A stretch of 53,851 nucleotides of DNA from a virus, in IMG/VR virus record IMGVR_UViG_3300022744_000036, positions 1-53,851 of that record, one strand, 5' to 3'. The first letter of the stretch is position 1, and each line of letters opens with the position of its first letter. The notes below the pieces were generated by a model. It saw nothing but the letters and a program-made list of their open reading frames with translations. It did no database searches and was not told where the DNA came from. The position numbers were made by a program, and so were the translations under genes. Shown in pieces: positions 25,528-33,014 of this stretch.

Positions 25528-26222
25528 GCTGCCGCACCCGTGGCCGAAGCCGCCGGGTGGTTCGGGTTGCCCCGGCTCGTCGGAGCCACCATGACCGTGG
25601 CCTTGATCTCAACACCCAGGGCAGTCATGGCCGCCTGGTAGTGCGCCTGGGCCAGCTCCGCGTTACCTGCGTACTCCGCATCCTTGGTGTAGGCGAAGTA
25701 GCAGAGGAGGTCATAGACGACGCTGGCAAAGATGTCCGGCAGATCCATGTTCCCCGAAACACTGGCGTAGGTCCCGCCGTCAGCGGGCTCCGAGATGTCC
25801 GTGGGGGCCGCTGCGTAAACGATGTCCACGGAGGCACTGGTGGTGGCAGGAGGGTAGACGTAAAACACGCGCGGGTCGCGCTGGTCAAACATGAAGTGCT
25901 TGAGCGCCGTGGCTCCGGTGAGGGTGTGCCAGCTGGGAATCTGCGCGTCCAGGATTTCACGGTCCACCAGGCGCATGGCGTTGCCGTTGGTGTTACGCAC
26001 CACCTCGATGAGCTTTATTCCATCAGCGGGGATCGTCTGTTTGGTCCCGTTGACCAGTGTCACCGAGGCGTTGGTAGGCTTGGCATCAGGTCGGTTAAGG
26101 ACCACGATGCGCTGCGCGTCGTTGAACCAGCGAGCCAACTCGCTGATCGGCCAGCGAACAGAGGTTGGATCCTGCAGCGTGCCAACGACACGGTGGATGA
26201 TGGATTGAGCGGAGATGGTCAT
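25524..26222 (-). CDS. Phage adaptor protein, DUF6682-like, 232 aa
   Basis: The sequence has the pattern of the podoviral head-tail adaptor family: VRWPISELARWFNDAQRIVV near the N-terminus, then TKQTIPADGIKLIEVVRN, RVFYVYPPATTSASVDIVY, and a helical C-terminus with NAELAQAHYQAAMTALG. Such adaptors dock under the portal and connect the nozzle. It lies after the capsid genes and directly before the lysis block, and it is followed by GTGA coupling. The C-terminal 30 residues are Ala/Pro-rich and probably flexible. Confidence 0.8.
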   Translation of the reverse strand: MTISAQSIIHRVVGTLQDPTSVRWPISELARWFNDAQRIVVLNRPDAKPTNASVTLVNGTKQTIPADGIKLIEVVRNTNGNAMRLVDREILDAQIPSWHTLTGATALKHFMFDQRDPRVFYVYPPATTSASVDIVYAAAPTDISEPADGGTYASVSGNMDLPDIFASVVYDLLCYFAYTKDAEYAGNAELAQAHYQAAMTALGVEIKATVMVAPTSRGNPNHPAASATGAAA

Positions 26223-26232
26223 GTGTCAGTCC

Positions 26233-26892
26233 TCACGCGAACGGGTGCATGGCGACGACCACGTCGCCGCCGGTACGGTTGCGGTTTGCCTCAACGCGAG
26301 CGCGGTTGACGCCGAGGCGATAGACGGCCACAGCGGCGGTGGCCACAGCGGCATCGCTGTAGGGAGTCCCAGGGGTCAGGGCCAAGCGGTATAGTGCGCC
26401 TGCCACGATGTACTCTACCCACTCGTTGAAGAGCGAGTCGTCCACTGTCGTGGCCGCCCTGGTAGGGGAAAGCGCCACGAGGGCGCTCAAGAGATAGGTC
26501 GAAGCCGACGCGGTGTCGGGCAAGGGGTACACGCTGACGGAACCTGCGGTCTTGGTGTACGCCAGTGTGGGGGCGCCTTGGGAGGCCGTCGCGTCCCCCG
26601 TGTTTGTCACATAGGCCAGGGGGCTGTCGATCTCGGCAGCGGGCACCATAACCAGCCTGCGAGACCCGCACCAGGCCCGGATGATCCGGGAGACCCGCGT
26701 GTCCGAGGGTACCGTGAGAGCGTAGGTCCCCGTCCCCGCAACAAGCGCCACGGGCGCAGTCACATATCGGACGACCTGTGTCTCTTCGCAGAAGTCGATG
26801 GACGCGTCCAGCAGCGCCTGGAGCGCCGTAGGCTCCGGGCATGCCGGCACTTGCGGCAGCAGGCGAGTCAGAAACGAATCCAGCGAAATCAT
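26233..26892 (-). CDS. Head-tail connector or adaptor protein, 219 aa
   Basis: This is a second connector-like protein: a helical N-terminus (ALQALLDASIDFCEETQVV), beta segments typical of adaptor proteins (GTGTYALTVPSDTRVSRII), and a C-terminal helix pair (NEWVEYIVAGALYRLAL and AVAVYRLGVNRARVEANR). Proteins of this shape are encoded next to the DUF6682-like adaptor in several podoviruses. A terminator lies just upstream, between this gene and the decoration-like gene, so its transcript level may differ from that of the capsid genes. Confidence 0.7.
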   Translation of the reverse strand: MISLDSFLTRLLPQVPACPEPTALQALLDASIDFCEETQVVRYVTAPVALVAGTGTYALTVPSDTRVSRIIRAWCGSRRLVMVPAAEIDSPLAYVTNTGDATASQGAPTLAYTKTAGSVSVYPLPDTASASTYLLSALVALSPTRAATTVDDSLFNEWVEYIVAGALYRLALTPGTPYSDAAVATAAVAVYRLGVNRARVEANRNRTGGDVVVAMHPFA

Positions 26893-26905
26893 CGTGGTCC
26901 CAATG

Positions 26906-26935
26906 TGAAAAAGCCCCTACCGGCTGGCAGGGGCT
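26906..26935 (-). terminator. Intrinsic terminator after the capsid/decoration genes
   Basis: On the minus strand AGCCCCT and AGGGGCT pair in a 7-bp stem with a 10-base loop and are followed by TTTTTC. It would reduce read-through from the highly expressed capsid genes into the connector, lysis and tail genes. Confidence 0.8.
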
Positions 26936-26938
26936 ACT

Positions 26939-26950
26939 CTAACACGTTAG
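26939..26950. promoter_or_regulatory. CTAACACGTTAG dyad beside the terminator
   Basis: This is an exact copy of the dyad (CTAACGTGTTAG on the minus strand) in the gap between the decoration-like gene and the terminator. No clear -35/-10 pair is seen on either strand, so it may be an operator for an atypical promoter or a roadblock site. Confidence 0.5.
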
Positions 26951-26967
26951 CATGTTGTTGACCAGCG

Positions 26968-27336
26968 TCAGGCGGAAACCGACCCGACGAAGGTCACGGC
27001 GGCAGCCGTGCAAATGAACTTGCCGGTCTTGCCCGCGCCCACGGACAGCGCCGCGTTGGCGGAGCCGCCGTTGACCGTACCGCCAGTGGGCGGGTACACG
27101 GCCAGCGCGTTGGCACCGAGGTTCACGACGGTGAACGTGTCGCCTACCTCGCCTTGCGGAAGCTGCACGCCCGTGCTTGCGGCGGCAGTGGTCACCACGT
27201 TGATGCTGGTCGTGAGGGCCGTGGCGTCGCTGTACGCGCTGCCGGCAGCCGTGATGCCCATGGTGACCAGGCCAACGATGGCCGTGGCCGCGCTGGTCGA
27301 GAGACCAGACGTCACCAGAGTGGATTTGCGAGTCAT
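26968..27336 (-). CDS. Head decoration-like protein, 122 aa
   Basis: The start at 27336 follows TAGGAGCAGAC; an upstream extension reads into the capsid gene and is excluded. The product is small, Ala/Thr/Gly-rich and beta-structured, with GDTFTVVNLGANALAVYPPT and GKTGKFICTAAAVTFVG, a pattern common to phage proteins encoded right after the capsid gene. A decoration or head-fibre role is inferred from this pattern and position. A strong hairpin separates it from the capsid gene. Confidence 0.7.
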   Translation of the reverse strand: MTRKSTLVTSGLSTSAATAIVGLVTMGITAAGSAYSDATALTTSINVVTTAAASTGVQLPQGEVGDTFTVVNLGANALAVYPPTGGTVNGGSANAALSVGAGKTGKFICTAAAVTFVGSVSA

Positions 27337-27352
27337 GTCTGCTCCTAGAAGT

Positions 27353-27374
27353 GGAGGGGGCCGAAACCCCCTCC
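27353..27374 (-). terminator. GC hairpin between capsid and decoration-like genes
   Basis: GGAGGGGG and CCCCCTCC form a perfect 8-bp stem around a TTTCGG loop on the minus strand. No T run follows, so it is more likely a partial attenuator or a 3'-end stabiliser for the capsid mRNA than a full terminator. Confidence 0.55.
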
Positions 27375-27380
27375 GTTCGA

Positions 27381-28382
27381 TCAGGCCACGACAGCCAGCG
27401 ACAGGGCGGTGTCCTTGACGACCTTGAAGCCGTAGACGTTCAGCGAGCGGATGTAGTCGCCGAAGTCGTTCGGGTTGCGCACCGTCTCCATCTTGGTGAT
27501 CTGCGAGGCGAACGTGACGGCCGACTTGTGGCCTGCAATCAGGGCGCGACGCTTCAGACCGGAGCTGGAGGTGACGCTGTTCTCCGAACCGTCGCCAGAC
27601 AGCCACGGGGTGCTGGAGCCCGAAATGGCCTTGGGCAGCTGGTTGGAGACGTACACCTTGAAGCGGTCGATCGAGCCGATCAGGCCGTTGCGCACCGGGG
27701 AGGTGGAGTCACCCATGAGCTGGGCCTGGGCCAGCGGCGACTGCAGGAGCAGCTGACGGGTGTACGGGTCGATCACGAGCCAACGATCGCCGTCGGGGAT
27801 GTTCTGCTCGTCCAGGACGGATGCCATCGCCAGGATCGTCGCCAGCACGTTGTTCGGGGTCAGCACCACCGGGGCCGCGTCGGTGCCCAGGTTGTACGAC
27901 GCCGACTTCGCGCCAGCGGTAGCGCCCTTGTTGGCCGCCGCACCGCCGGAGAACGTGTTGTAGATGATGTTCGAGTCGATGGCGACACGCATCTGCTGCG
28001 CGGCGTCACCGGAGAACACGTCGATCAGGTTCGGCTGCGCCTGGTACGCCAGCACGTCGTTGACCTGGAAGGCAAAGTATTTGCCCTTGTCGATCACGAG
28101 TTCCTGGGTATCCGGCGTCGGAGCCTGGTACGACACGCCGCTGCCGGCCGTGTAGTTGGACACGGTGATGCTCGGGGCGGTGTGGATGATGACCTTGTCA
28201 CCCATGCCACTGATCTCGCCCTGCCAGTTCGTGTTGGCGAGTTCGGGCATGACCGACGTCGCGTAGAACTTGGCGTTGAGCTTGGCCGACCAGACGGCCG
28301 GGATGAAGGTGCCGGAGTAGGCCGGCGAGGTGTTGAACGGGCTTGCAACGGGGAACGTTGCGGCCGGAGTGATCGTCGACAT
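27381..28382 (-). CDS. Major capsid protein, 333 aa
   Basis: The product has the size and features of a podoviral HK97-fold major capsid protein: FIPAVWSAKLNAKFYATSVM near the N-terminus, GKYFAFQVNDVLAYQAQPNL (E-loop/P-domain region), PNNVLATILAMASVLDEQNIPD and RWLVIDPYTRQLLLQSPL, and a C-terminal MRSLNVYGF-like RSLNVYGFKVVKD. It directly follows the scaffold gene, as expected, and is followed by a hairpin that could stabilise its mRNA. It forms the icosahedral shell after scaffold release. Confidence 0.9.
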   Translation of the reverse strand: MSTITPAATFPVASPFNTSPAYSGTFIPAVWSAKLNAKFYATSVMPELANTNWQGEISGMGDKVIIHTAPSITVSNYTAGSGVSYQAPTPDTQELVIDKGKYFAFQVNDVLAYQAQPNLIDVFSGDAAQQMRVAIDSNIIYNTFSGGAAANKGATAGAKSASYNLGTDAAPVVLTPNNVLATILAMASVLDEQNIPDGDRWLVIDPYTRQLLLQSPLAQAQLMGDSTSPVRNGLIGSIDRFKVYVSNQLPKAISGSSTPWLSGDGSENSVTSSSGLKRRALIAGHKSAVTFASQITKMETVRNPNDFGDYIRSLNVYGFKVVKDTALSLAVVA

Positions 28383-28391
28383 GACGGTTCC

Positions 28392-29363
28392 TTAGACAGG
28401 TGCCGTCCGGGGCATCGCGTTCACGATGCGGCCTTCGGACAGCGCGTTGTTGAACACGGCCTCGATGCGGGCGACTTCCTCGTCACGGCCACGGAAACGA
28501 CCCTGGGCAACGTCGCGGTAAAACGACTCGACCTCGGCCACCGTGTAGGTGCGACGGGGGTCAGCTGCGGGCTGACCGGAAGAAGCGGCGCGCGGGGCCA
28601 CTTGCTTTTCAAGCTGGGCGGAGGGCTTGGGTGTCGGAGCGGGGGCCGGCGCACGCAGGGCCTTGAACGCATTGAAGATGGCCGCAGTGCGCCCGGCGTC
28701 GCCCGACTGGGCAGCTGCCGTTAGCGCGTTCTGGCGCGGAACACCGTAGACCGGGTCTTCTTCGGCGAGCCAGGCCAGAAAGCCGTCGTCGACGTTGATT
28801 TCCTTGTAGTCCGGCACGATCCGTTCGAGCTGGTCCAGGAAGACCTGCTCCGCCGTCTTGGCCACTGTTGCGCTGGTGCCTTGAATGTGCTGCTCGATCC
28901 GCTGGAGTCGGGCCTCGAAAGCCTGCGCGGCGCCACCGAAACTCGTCTCGGCAACGCGGCGGACCATCTCAACCAGATCCGAGCCGAAAGTCTCCACGTC
29001 CTTGGGGTCGAACTGCGGGGCGGCGGGCTTATCCGCCGGCTTCGCTTGCTCCGTGCGCTGGAGCACCTCATTGAGCCGCGTGGACAGTTGGCTCACCTGG
29101 TCCTTCAAGTCACTCACATGGCGGTTGTGGATGCCCTGGAGCGTCTTGTACTTGTGCTGCCAGTCCTCGGCCTTCGGTGCAGGCTCGGGCGCTTGGGCGG
29201 CGGGGGCAGGTTCGGGTGCAACGGCCGGGGGTTCAACCGCCGGGGCCTCTGCAACAGGTGCAACAGGCGGCGGAGCAGCTGGCTCTTGGGCAGGCGCGTT
29301 GGCGCTCGCCAGAAGGGACTCAGCGTGTTCGAGCTGCTGTTGAACTTGCTTGGGCAGTGCCAT
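28392..29363 (-). CDS. Scaffold (capsid assembly) protein, 323 aa
   Basis: The chosen start follows CCCAGGAGTTTTTC; an upstream in-frame codon at 29381 is less likely. The N-terminal 110 residues are Ala/Pro/Glu-rich and disordered, followed by a long helix (YKTLQGIHNRHVSDLKDQVS) and a helical C-terminal half ending in a basic capsid-binding-type region (ARIEAVFNNALSEGRIVNAM). This composition and the position between portal and capsid genes fit a scaffolding protein that directs procapsid assembly and is then expelled. Confidence 0.82.
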   Translation of the reverse strand: MALPKQVQQQLEHAESLLASANAPAQEPAAPPPVAPVAEAPAVEPPAVAPEPAPAAQAPEPAPKAEDWQHKYKTLQGIHNRHVSDLKDQVSQLSTRLNEVLQRTEQAKPADKPAAPQFDPKDVETFGSDLVEMVRRVAETSFGGAAQAFEARLQRIEQHIQGTSATVAKTAEQVFLDQLERIVPDYKEINVDDGFLAWLAEEDPVYGVPRQNALTAAAQSGDAGRTAAIFNAFKALRAPAPAPTPKPSAQLEKQVAPRAASSGQPAADPRRTYTVAEVESFYRDVAQGRFRGRDEEVARIEAVFNNALSEGRIVNAMPRTAPV

Positions 29364-29393
29364 GAAAAACTCCTGGGTCAACGACCTGTCAGG

Positions 29394-29636
29394 TTAGAAA
29401 GCCCCTTGCGGGGGAGATACGCTGGGCCCCTTGCGTGGGGCCAGAGCCGCGTCCAGTGACTCCACAAGGTTCTGCAGGCACAGCGCATACCCTTGGGTAC
29501 GTCGCAGCTGCTCCCCGTCGGCCGTCATGACCAGCTCCTGGTGCTTGCGCGCCAACTGCTCCAGCAGGTATTCGCGCAGTCGCGGTTGTCCCCGCGCCAC
29601 GGATTCGAACATCTGCAGGTCTTTTGAAGTTAGCAC
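29394..29636 (-). CDS. Small protein between portal and scaffold, 80 aa
   Basis: The gene starts at GTG (29636-29634) after ACGAGGTGAGTAA and is the first coding sequence after the promoter at 29657-29686. The product is helical and charged (LREYLLEQLARKHQELVM and GYALCLQNLVESLDAAL), without membrane segments, and resembles small phage proteins found between portal and scaffold genes. Its function is unknown. It is likely to be expressed strongly, since it heads the capsid transcript. Confidence 0.7.
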   Translation of the reverse strand: MLTSKDLQMFESVARGQPRLREYLLEQLARKHQELVMTADGEQLRRTQGYALCLQNLVESLDAALAPRKGPSVSPPQGAF

Positions 29637-29656
29637 TTACTCACCTCGTAGGGCGG

Positions 29657-29686
29657 AGCATAAACACGATAACACGTTAGTGTCAA
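29657..29686 (-). promoter_or_regulatory. Capsid-operon promoter with dyad next to the -35
   Basis: On the minus strand a consensus TTGACA (29686-29681) is followed at once by CTAACGTGTTAT (29680-29669) and then by TTATGC or TATGCT with a 17 or 18 bp spacer. It overlaps the end of the portal gene and would drive the small protein, scaffold and capsid genes. The same dyad inside a promoter spacer appears in the early region. Confidence 0.72.
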
Positions 29687-31761
29687 GCTCCGTAGTTGTC
29701 CGTCACAGGCGCGCCGTTGTCCAGCTGCTTCTTGGAGCTATGGCCCTGAGGGGCGGCCTGGCCTGCTGCAGCTTGCTGTGCCAGCATCTGCTGGGCACGC
29801 TGGGCCAGCTGGGTCTTGAGCTGGGTGTCCGAAGGCACGATGTCCGACGAGTCCAGGTCCAGCGTCTTGGCCGTCGAGCGCAGCAGCTCAGCGATGCCGG
29901 GCACGCCGATGATCTCCTGCACCACCGGGCTTTGCAGGGCCACGGTGAGGAACTCGTTGCGGCGGACTTGCGCGGCGTCCTTGGTAACCAGCGACAGCGC
30001 CCCGCGCGCCTCGATGTTGAGGTCGCCTTTGAGGTCAGGGTCGCCGACGTAGCGCATGATGTACTCGTAGCCGCTGCGGCACACGGGCTCGATGACCCGA
30101 AAGTCCAGGCTGGCCAGCCGATCCTTGACCGTCTTGTTGGCGTTGCCGATCATCATGGACATGCCAGAGGCGGTGCGCCCTGCCCCGTTGGCCCCGTCGA
30201 TGCCGGCCATGTAGCGCGGGATGCCCGTGTACTCGTCGGCCAGCTGGCTGAAACGCTCAAACACCGTCATCAGCTCGTTGGCGTTGCTGGTAGGCTGGAA
30301 GAACCCCATCGGGGCGGCCGACGACCCCGCCGGGTCGGTGATGGTCTGCGTAATCTTCCACGGATACAGCGCCGTGATGTCCTCGCCGGGCGGCAGGCGG
30401 TCGATGTTGACCCACACCTGGGGGCCCGAGGCGATGCCGAGATTGTTGGACAGCGCCCGCGCGGCCGCGTTGCACATGTCCTGGCAGTCGCACATGGTGT
30501 CGAACAGGGACACGCCCCAGAACGCCCCCGGCTGGCGCTTGAAACTGTCCGTGAAGTACGGCCGACGAGCCAGCGGGTCTGCGTTGATGACCGCCTTGAT
30601 GACGTCCGTGCCGACCAGCCAGGCTTCCACTTCGTAGGTCTTGGCCTCGTCCGGCACTTCTTCGGGCGTCATGCCCCACTCGCGCAGCAGCTTGCCCGTC
30701 GCCGAGCCCCAATACTGCAGGGTGTCGATGAGGTCGGAACTCTGCTCAAGGGGTAGCGTGGTGCGGCCCTCGGCCCGAGCCCGCTCCGTATCCACGGCGA
30801 GCCAGTCGTGCAGCCCGTTGATGCCGTGCAGGTCCAGCACACGGCGGATAGCGTCCTCGCTGTAGCCCTCCACGCCGATCATCTCGCTCAGGGCCTGCGG
30901 AGTCAGGCGATGCCGCTCGATCAGGTAGCCGTCGTTGATGGTCCGCGAATGTGGGGAGGGGTAGACGTTGAGGGGGTCCACGCGCTCCCAGTGCGGCTTG
31001 ATCGCTTCAGTTGCAATGGGCCGGTACGTGCCATCCTGGCCGGGCTGCCACGACAAGGTGCCCACGCGGCGCATGACAGGACCCTTGATGAACGCCGTCT
31101 TGAACACCGCCAGGTCGTCCAGGAACTGGTCCAGCGCCTCGTAGAAGCCCCCTTCGACCAGCAGGTCCTCCAGCTTGGTCTCCGCGCGCTTGCTGCGCGC
31201 CCGGGCCTCCTCGTCCGTCGAAGCCTCCGCCTGCGTCTTGGCGTCGCGCATCAACTGGCGAATCTGGTCCACACTCAGCGGCGTCGGGCTCTGCTCAGCC
31301 TGCATGACCAGCTCGGCCACCCCCTTGAGGATGCTGGCCACGATGTCCGGCGGGAGTTCCGGTGCCGGAGTAGCTTTCAGGGACCAGGGCTTGTCGTCGC
31401 CTGACCCCATGAGCACGTCGGACAGCAGGGCCTTGAACTGCCTCGCCTTGGTGGCGAACAGCATCATGTAAATCTCGGAGCTGTTCTGGTCCTTCAGGCG
31501 CTGCAGTTTGTCGGGGTCGTACTCGCCGCGCATGGAGCGCAGGGCCCGCAGCATCAGCTGCTCCGTCTCCCGCTTGGCGTACTTGGCCAGCTCCCAGTGC
31601 TTGCGGATCTGCGCCGCCAGAGACTGGATGACGACGTCGTTGCGGCCGTCTTCGGCCCGGGCCTGCTGGCGGTCCTGCTCAAGCAGCGCGCTCAGCGGCC
31701 GAACAGACATGATGCCGCCCACGCTCGCGCTCTGTTGCGGAATCTGGAGTCCTAGCTGCAT
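29683..31761 (-). CDS. Portal protein, 692 aa
   Basis: This has the size and pattern of podoviral portal proteins: an N-terminal helical region (AKYAKRETEQLMLRALRSMRG), KPHWERVDPLNVYPSPHSRT, RRPYFTDSFKRQPGAFWGVS and MCDCQDMCNAAARALSNNLG in the wing and stem parts, then GRTASGMSMMIGNANKTVKD and a Gln/Ala-rich C-terminal barrel region. It forms the dodecameric vertex through which DNA is packaged and ejected. Its 3' end overlaps the capsid-operon promoter. Only a weak ribosome-binding site precedes ATG 31761. Confidence 0.9.
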   Translation of the reverse strand: MQLGLQIPQQSASVGGIMSVRPLSALLEQDRQQARAEDGRNDVVIQSLAAQIRKHWELAKYAKRETEQLMLRALRSMRGEYDPDKLQRLKDQNSSEIYMMLFATKARQFKALLSDVLMGSGDDKPWSLKATPAPELPPDIVASILKGVAELVMQAEQSPTPLSVDQIRQLMRDAKTQAEASTDEEARARSKRAETKLEDLLVEGGFYEALDQFLDDLAVFKTAFIKGPVMRRVGTLSWQPGQDGTYRPIATEAIKPHWERVDPLNVYPSPHSRTINDGYLIERHRLTPQALSEMIGVEGYSEDAIRRVLDLHGINGLHDWLAVDTERARAEGRTTLPLEQSSDLIDTLQYWGSATGKLLREWGMTPEEVPDEAKTYEVEAWLVGTDVIKAVINADPLARRPYFTDSFKRQPGAFWGVSLFDTMCDCQDMCNAAARALSNNLGIASGPQVWVNIDRLPPGEDITALYPWKITQTITDPAGSSAAPMGFFQPTSNANELMTVFERFSQLADEYTGIPRYMAGIDGANGAGRTASGMSMMIGNANKTVKDRLASLDFRVIEPVCRSGYEYIMRYVGDPDLKGDLNIEARGALSLVTKDAAQVRRNEFLTVALQSPVVQEIIGVPGIAELLRSTAKTLDLDSSDIVPSDTQLKTQLAQRAQQMLAQQAAAGQAAPQGHSSKKQLDNGAPVTDNYGA

Positions 31762-31778
31762 GTCGATGTGCTCGTGGG

Positions 31779-32288
31779 TTAGGGGGTGACCTTGACGATC
31801 GCGGACCCGTAGTCGGTCACGCAGCGATCCACAATGGCGGTCGGGGTGTACGTCGGCCCTAGATTGACGTCCGACAAACTGCGGGCTTTACCGACGTACT
31901 CGGCGCATTCCCAGGCGTCGTTCTCTCCGGCGCGCACGGCCCCTAGGGCCGCCTTGACAGCCTCCAGCTTGGAGTAGCGCCCCTTGCCCACCAGCTCAAA
32001 GCAGAAGCCCTCTTCGATGTCGCTCATCTGGCGGTTCAGTCGCAACCAGTAAAGACCCTCCGGCCCTAACAGGTTAGACACGGGCACCATCCGAACGAAC
32101 GGCGTGACCGATTCCAGGACAAACAGGCGCCCGTGGTGACGGTACGCAAGCCCGACGTGGCAGAACTCCGACCGAGTGAACACCCGCACCGCCTGCACCT
32201 GCCAGTCATACCACGTCGCCCACCCGCGATGCGTCCAGGCCAGGACATCACCTGACCGGATCAGCGAGCGGGCGTCGGAGTAGCGCAT
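31779..32288 (-). CDS. Papain-like (NlpC/P60, YiiX-type) hydrolase in the late cluster
   Basis: The 169-residue product has the layout of permuted NlpC/P60 or YiiX-like cysteine hydrolases: SGDVLAWTHRG, then SEFCHVGLAYRHHGRLFVLES with the catalytic-type His, and a C-terminal WECAEYVGKARSL in which Cys would be the nucleophile. Such enzymes can cut peptidoglycan peptides or lipids. Because the gene lies among portal, fibre and structural genes rather than in the lysis block, it may be a virion-associated enzyme used at entry. Function is inferred from motif order. Confidence 0.68.
   Translation of the reverse strand: MRYSDARSLIRSGDVLAWTHRGWATWYDWQVQAVRVFTRSEFCHVGLAYRHHGRLFVLESVTPFVRMVPVSNLLGPEGLYWLRLNRQMSDIEEGFCFELVGKGRYSKLEAVKAALGAVRAGENDAWECAEYVGKARSLSDVNLGPTYTPTAIVDRCVTDYGSAIVKVTP
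32066..32077. promoter_or_regulatory. Intragenic CTAACAGGTTAG dyad
   Basis: A variant of the repeated dyad inside the papain-like gene, with no evident promoter around it. The centre is AG instead of the common CG/GT pair. It may be a chance match. Confidence 0.3.
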
Positions 32289-32290
32289 GG

Positions 32291-33007
32291 TCAGCGGATC
32301 GCGGCGGCGGCAACAAACAGCGCATCGATCTGCTCGGATGTGAGGCCGAGAGCGCCCTGCAGTTGAGCGATCAGTGGGTTGTCGCGGCGCACGGCGCTGG
32401 ACTTTTCCCAGGTGATCCGCGCGGCCCGGCCGGCGTCGCCCGGGATCGCCGCGATCGCGGTGTCCACGGTGTCCAGCAGACCCGCGCCCAGCAGCGCGAG
32501 CTGGGCCTGGCGCATCGTCACTTCCTGCGGCACACCGTTGATGGCTGGCGGCACGAGCGCATCTAGTTGTGCCTGCAGCGTCTGCACCTGGGCCTGCGCA
32601 GCATCGCGCGCCTGCTCGGCGGTGGTCTTCTCGGCGTTCAGCGCCGTCAGTTGCGCGGCGCTTGCCTGCGCGGTTGCAGCCTTCTCGCTGGCGAGCGCGG
32701 CAAGCTGTTCAGCGTGTGCCTGAGCGAGCGCCGCCTTTTCTGCGTTCAGCGCGGCGATCTGCGCCTGCGCCTCGTCATAGGCGATCACGAGACCGGCGTT
32801 GATCTCAGCGGCGACATCGGGCCAGGTGAAGCCGGCGCCAGCCGCCTCGCCGATCGTGGTTGCCCGCCCAGGTTGGCGGACAATTTCCTGCCCGTCGCTG
32901 GTGATGACGCGGAAGCGCTCGACGTGCCCGCCCTTGTATGCGCCGTCCGTGTCTCCACGGAAGGCCAGAACGACGCGCTCGATGTGGTTGGTTTCGTTCA
33001 GTGCCAT
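32291..33007 (-). CDS. Coiled-coil structural or fibre-accessory protein, 238 aa
   Basis: A short N-terminal beta domain (RVVLAFRGDTDGAYKGGHVE and VITSDGQEIVRQPGR) is followed by about 100 residues of Ala/Gln/Glu coiled coil with clear heptads (ALNAEKAALAQAHAEQLAAL). The C-terminal domain (VTMRQAQLALLGAGLLDTVD and GLTSEQIDALFVAAAAI) is found at the end of many phage proteins next to fibre genes. This arrangement suggests an elongated virion or fibre-accessory protein. ATG 33007 follows TGAGGACACC. Confidence 0.7.
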   Translation of the reverse strand: MALNETNHIERVVLAFRGDTDGAYKGGHVERFRVITSDGQEIVRQPGRATTIGEAAGAGFTWPDVAAEINAGLVIAYDEAQAQIAALNAEKAALAQAHAEQLAALASEKAATAQASAAQLTALNAEKTTAEQARDAAQAQVQTLQAQLDALVPPAINGVPQEVTMRQAQLALLGAGLLDTVDTAIAAIPGDAGRAARITWEKSSAVRRDNPLIAQLQGALGLTSEQIDALFVAAAAIR

Positions 33008-33014
33008 GGTGTCC

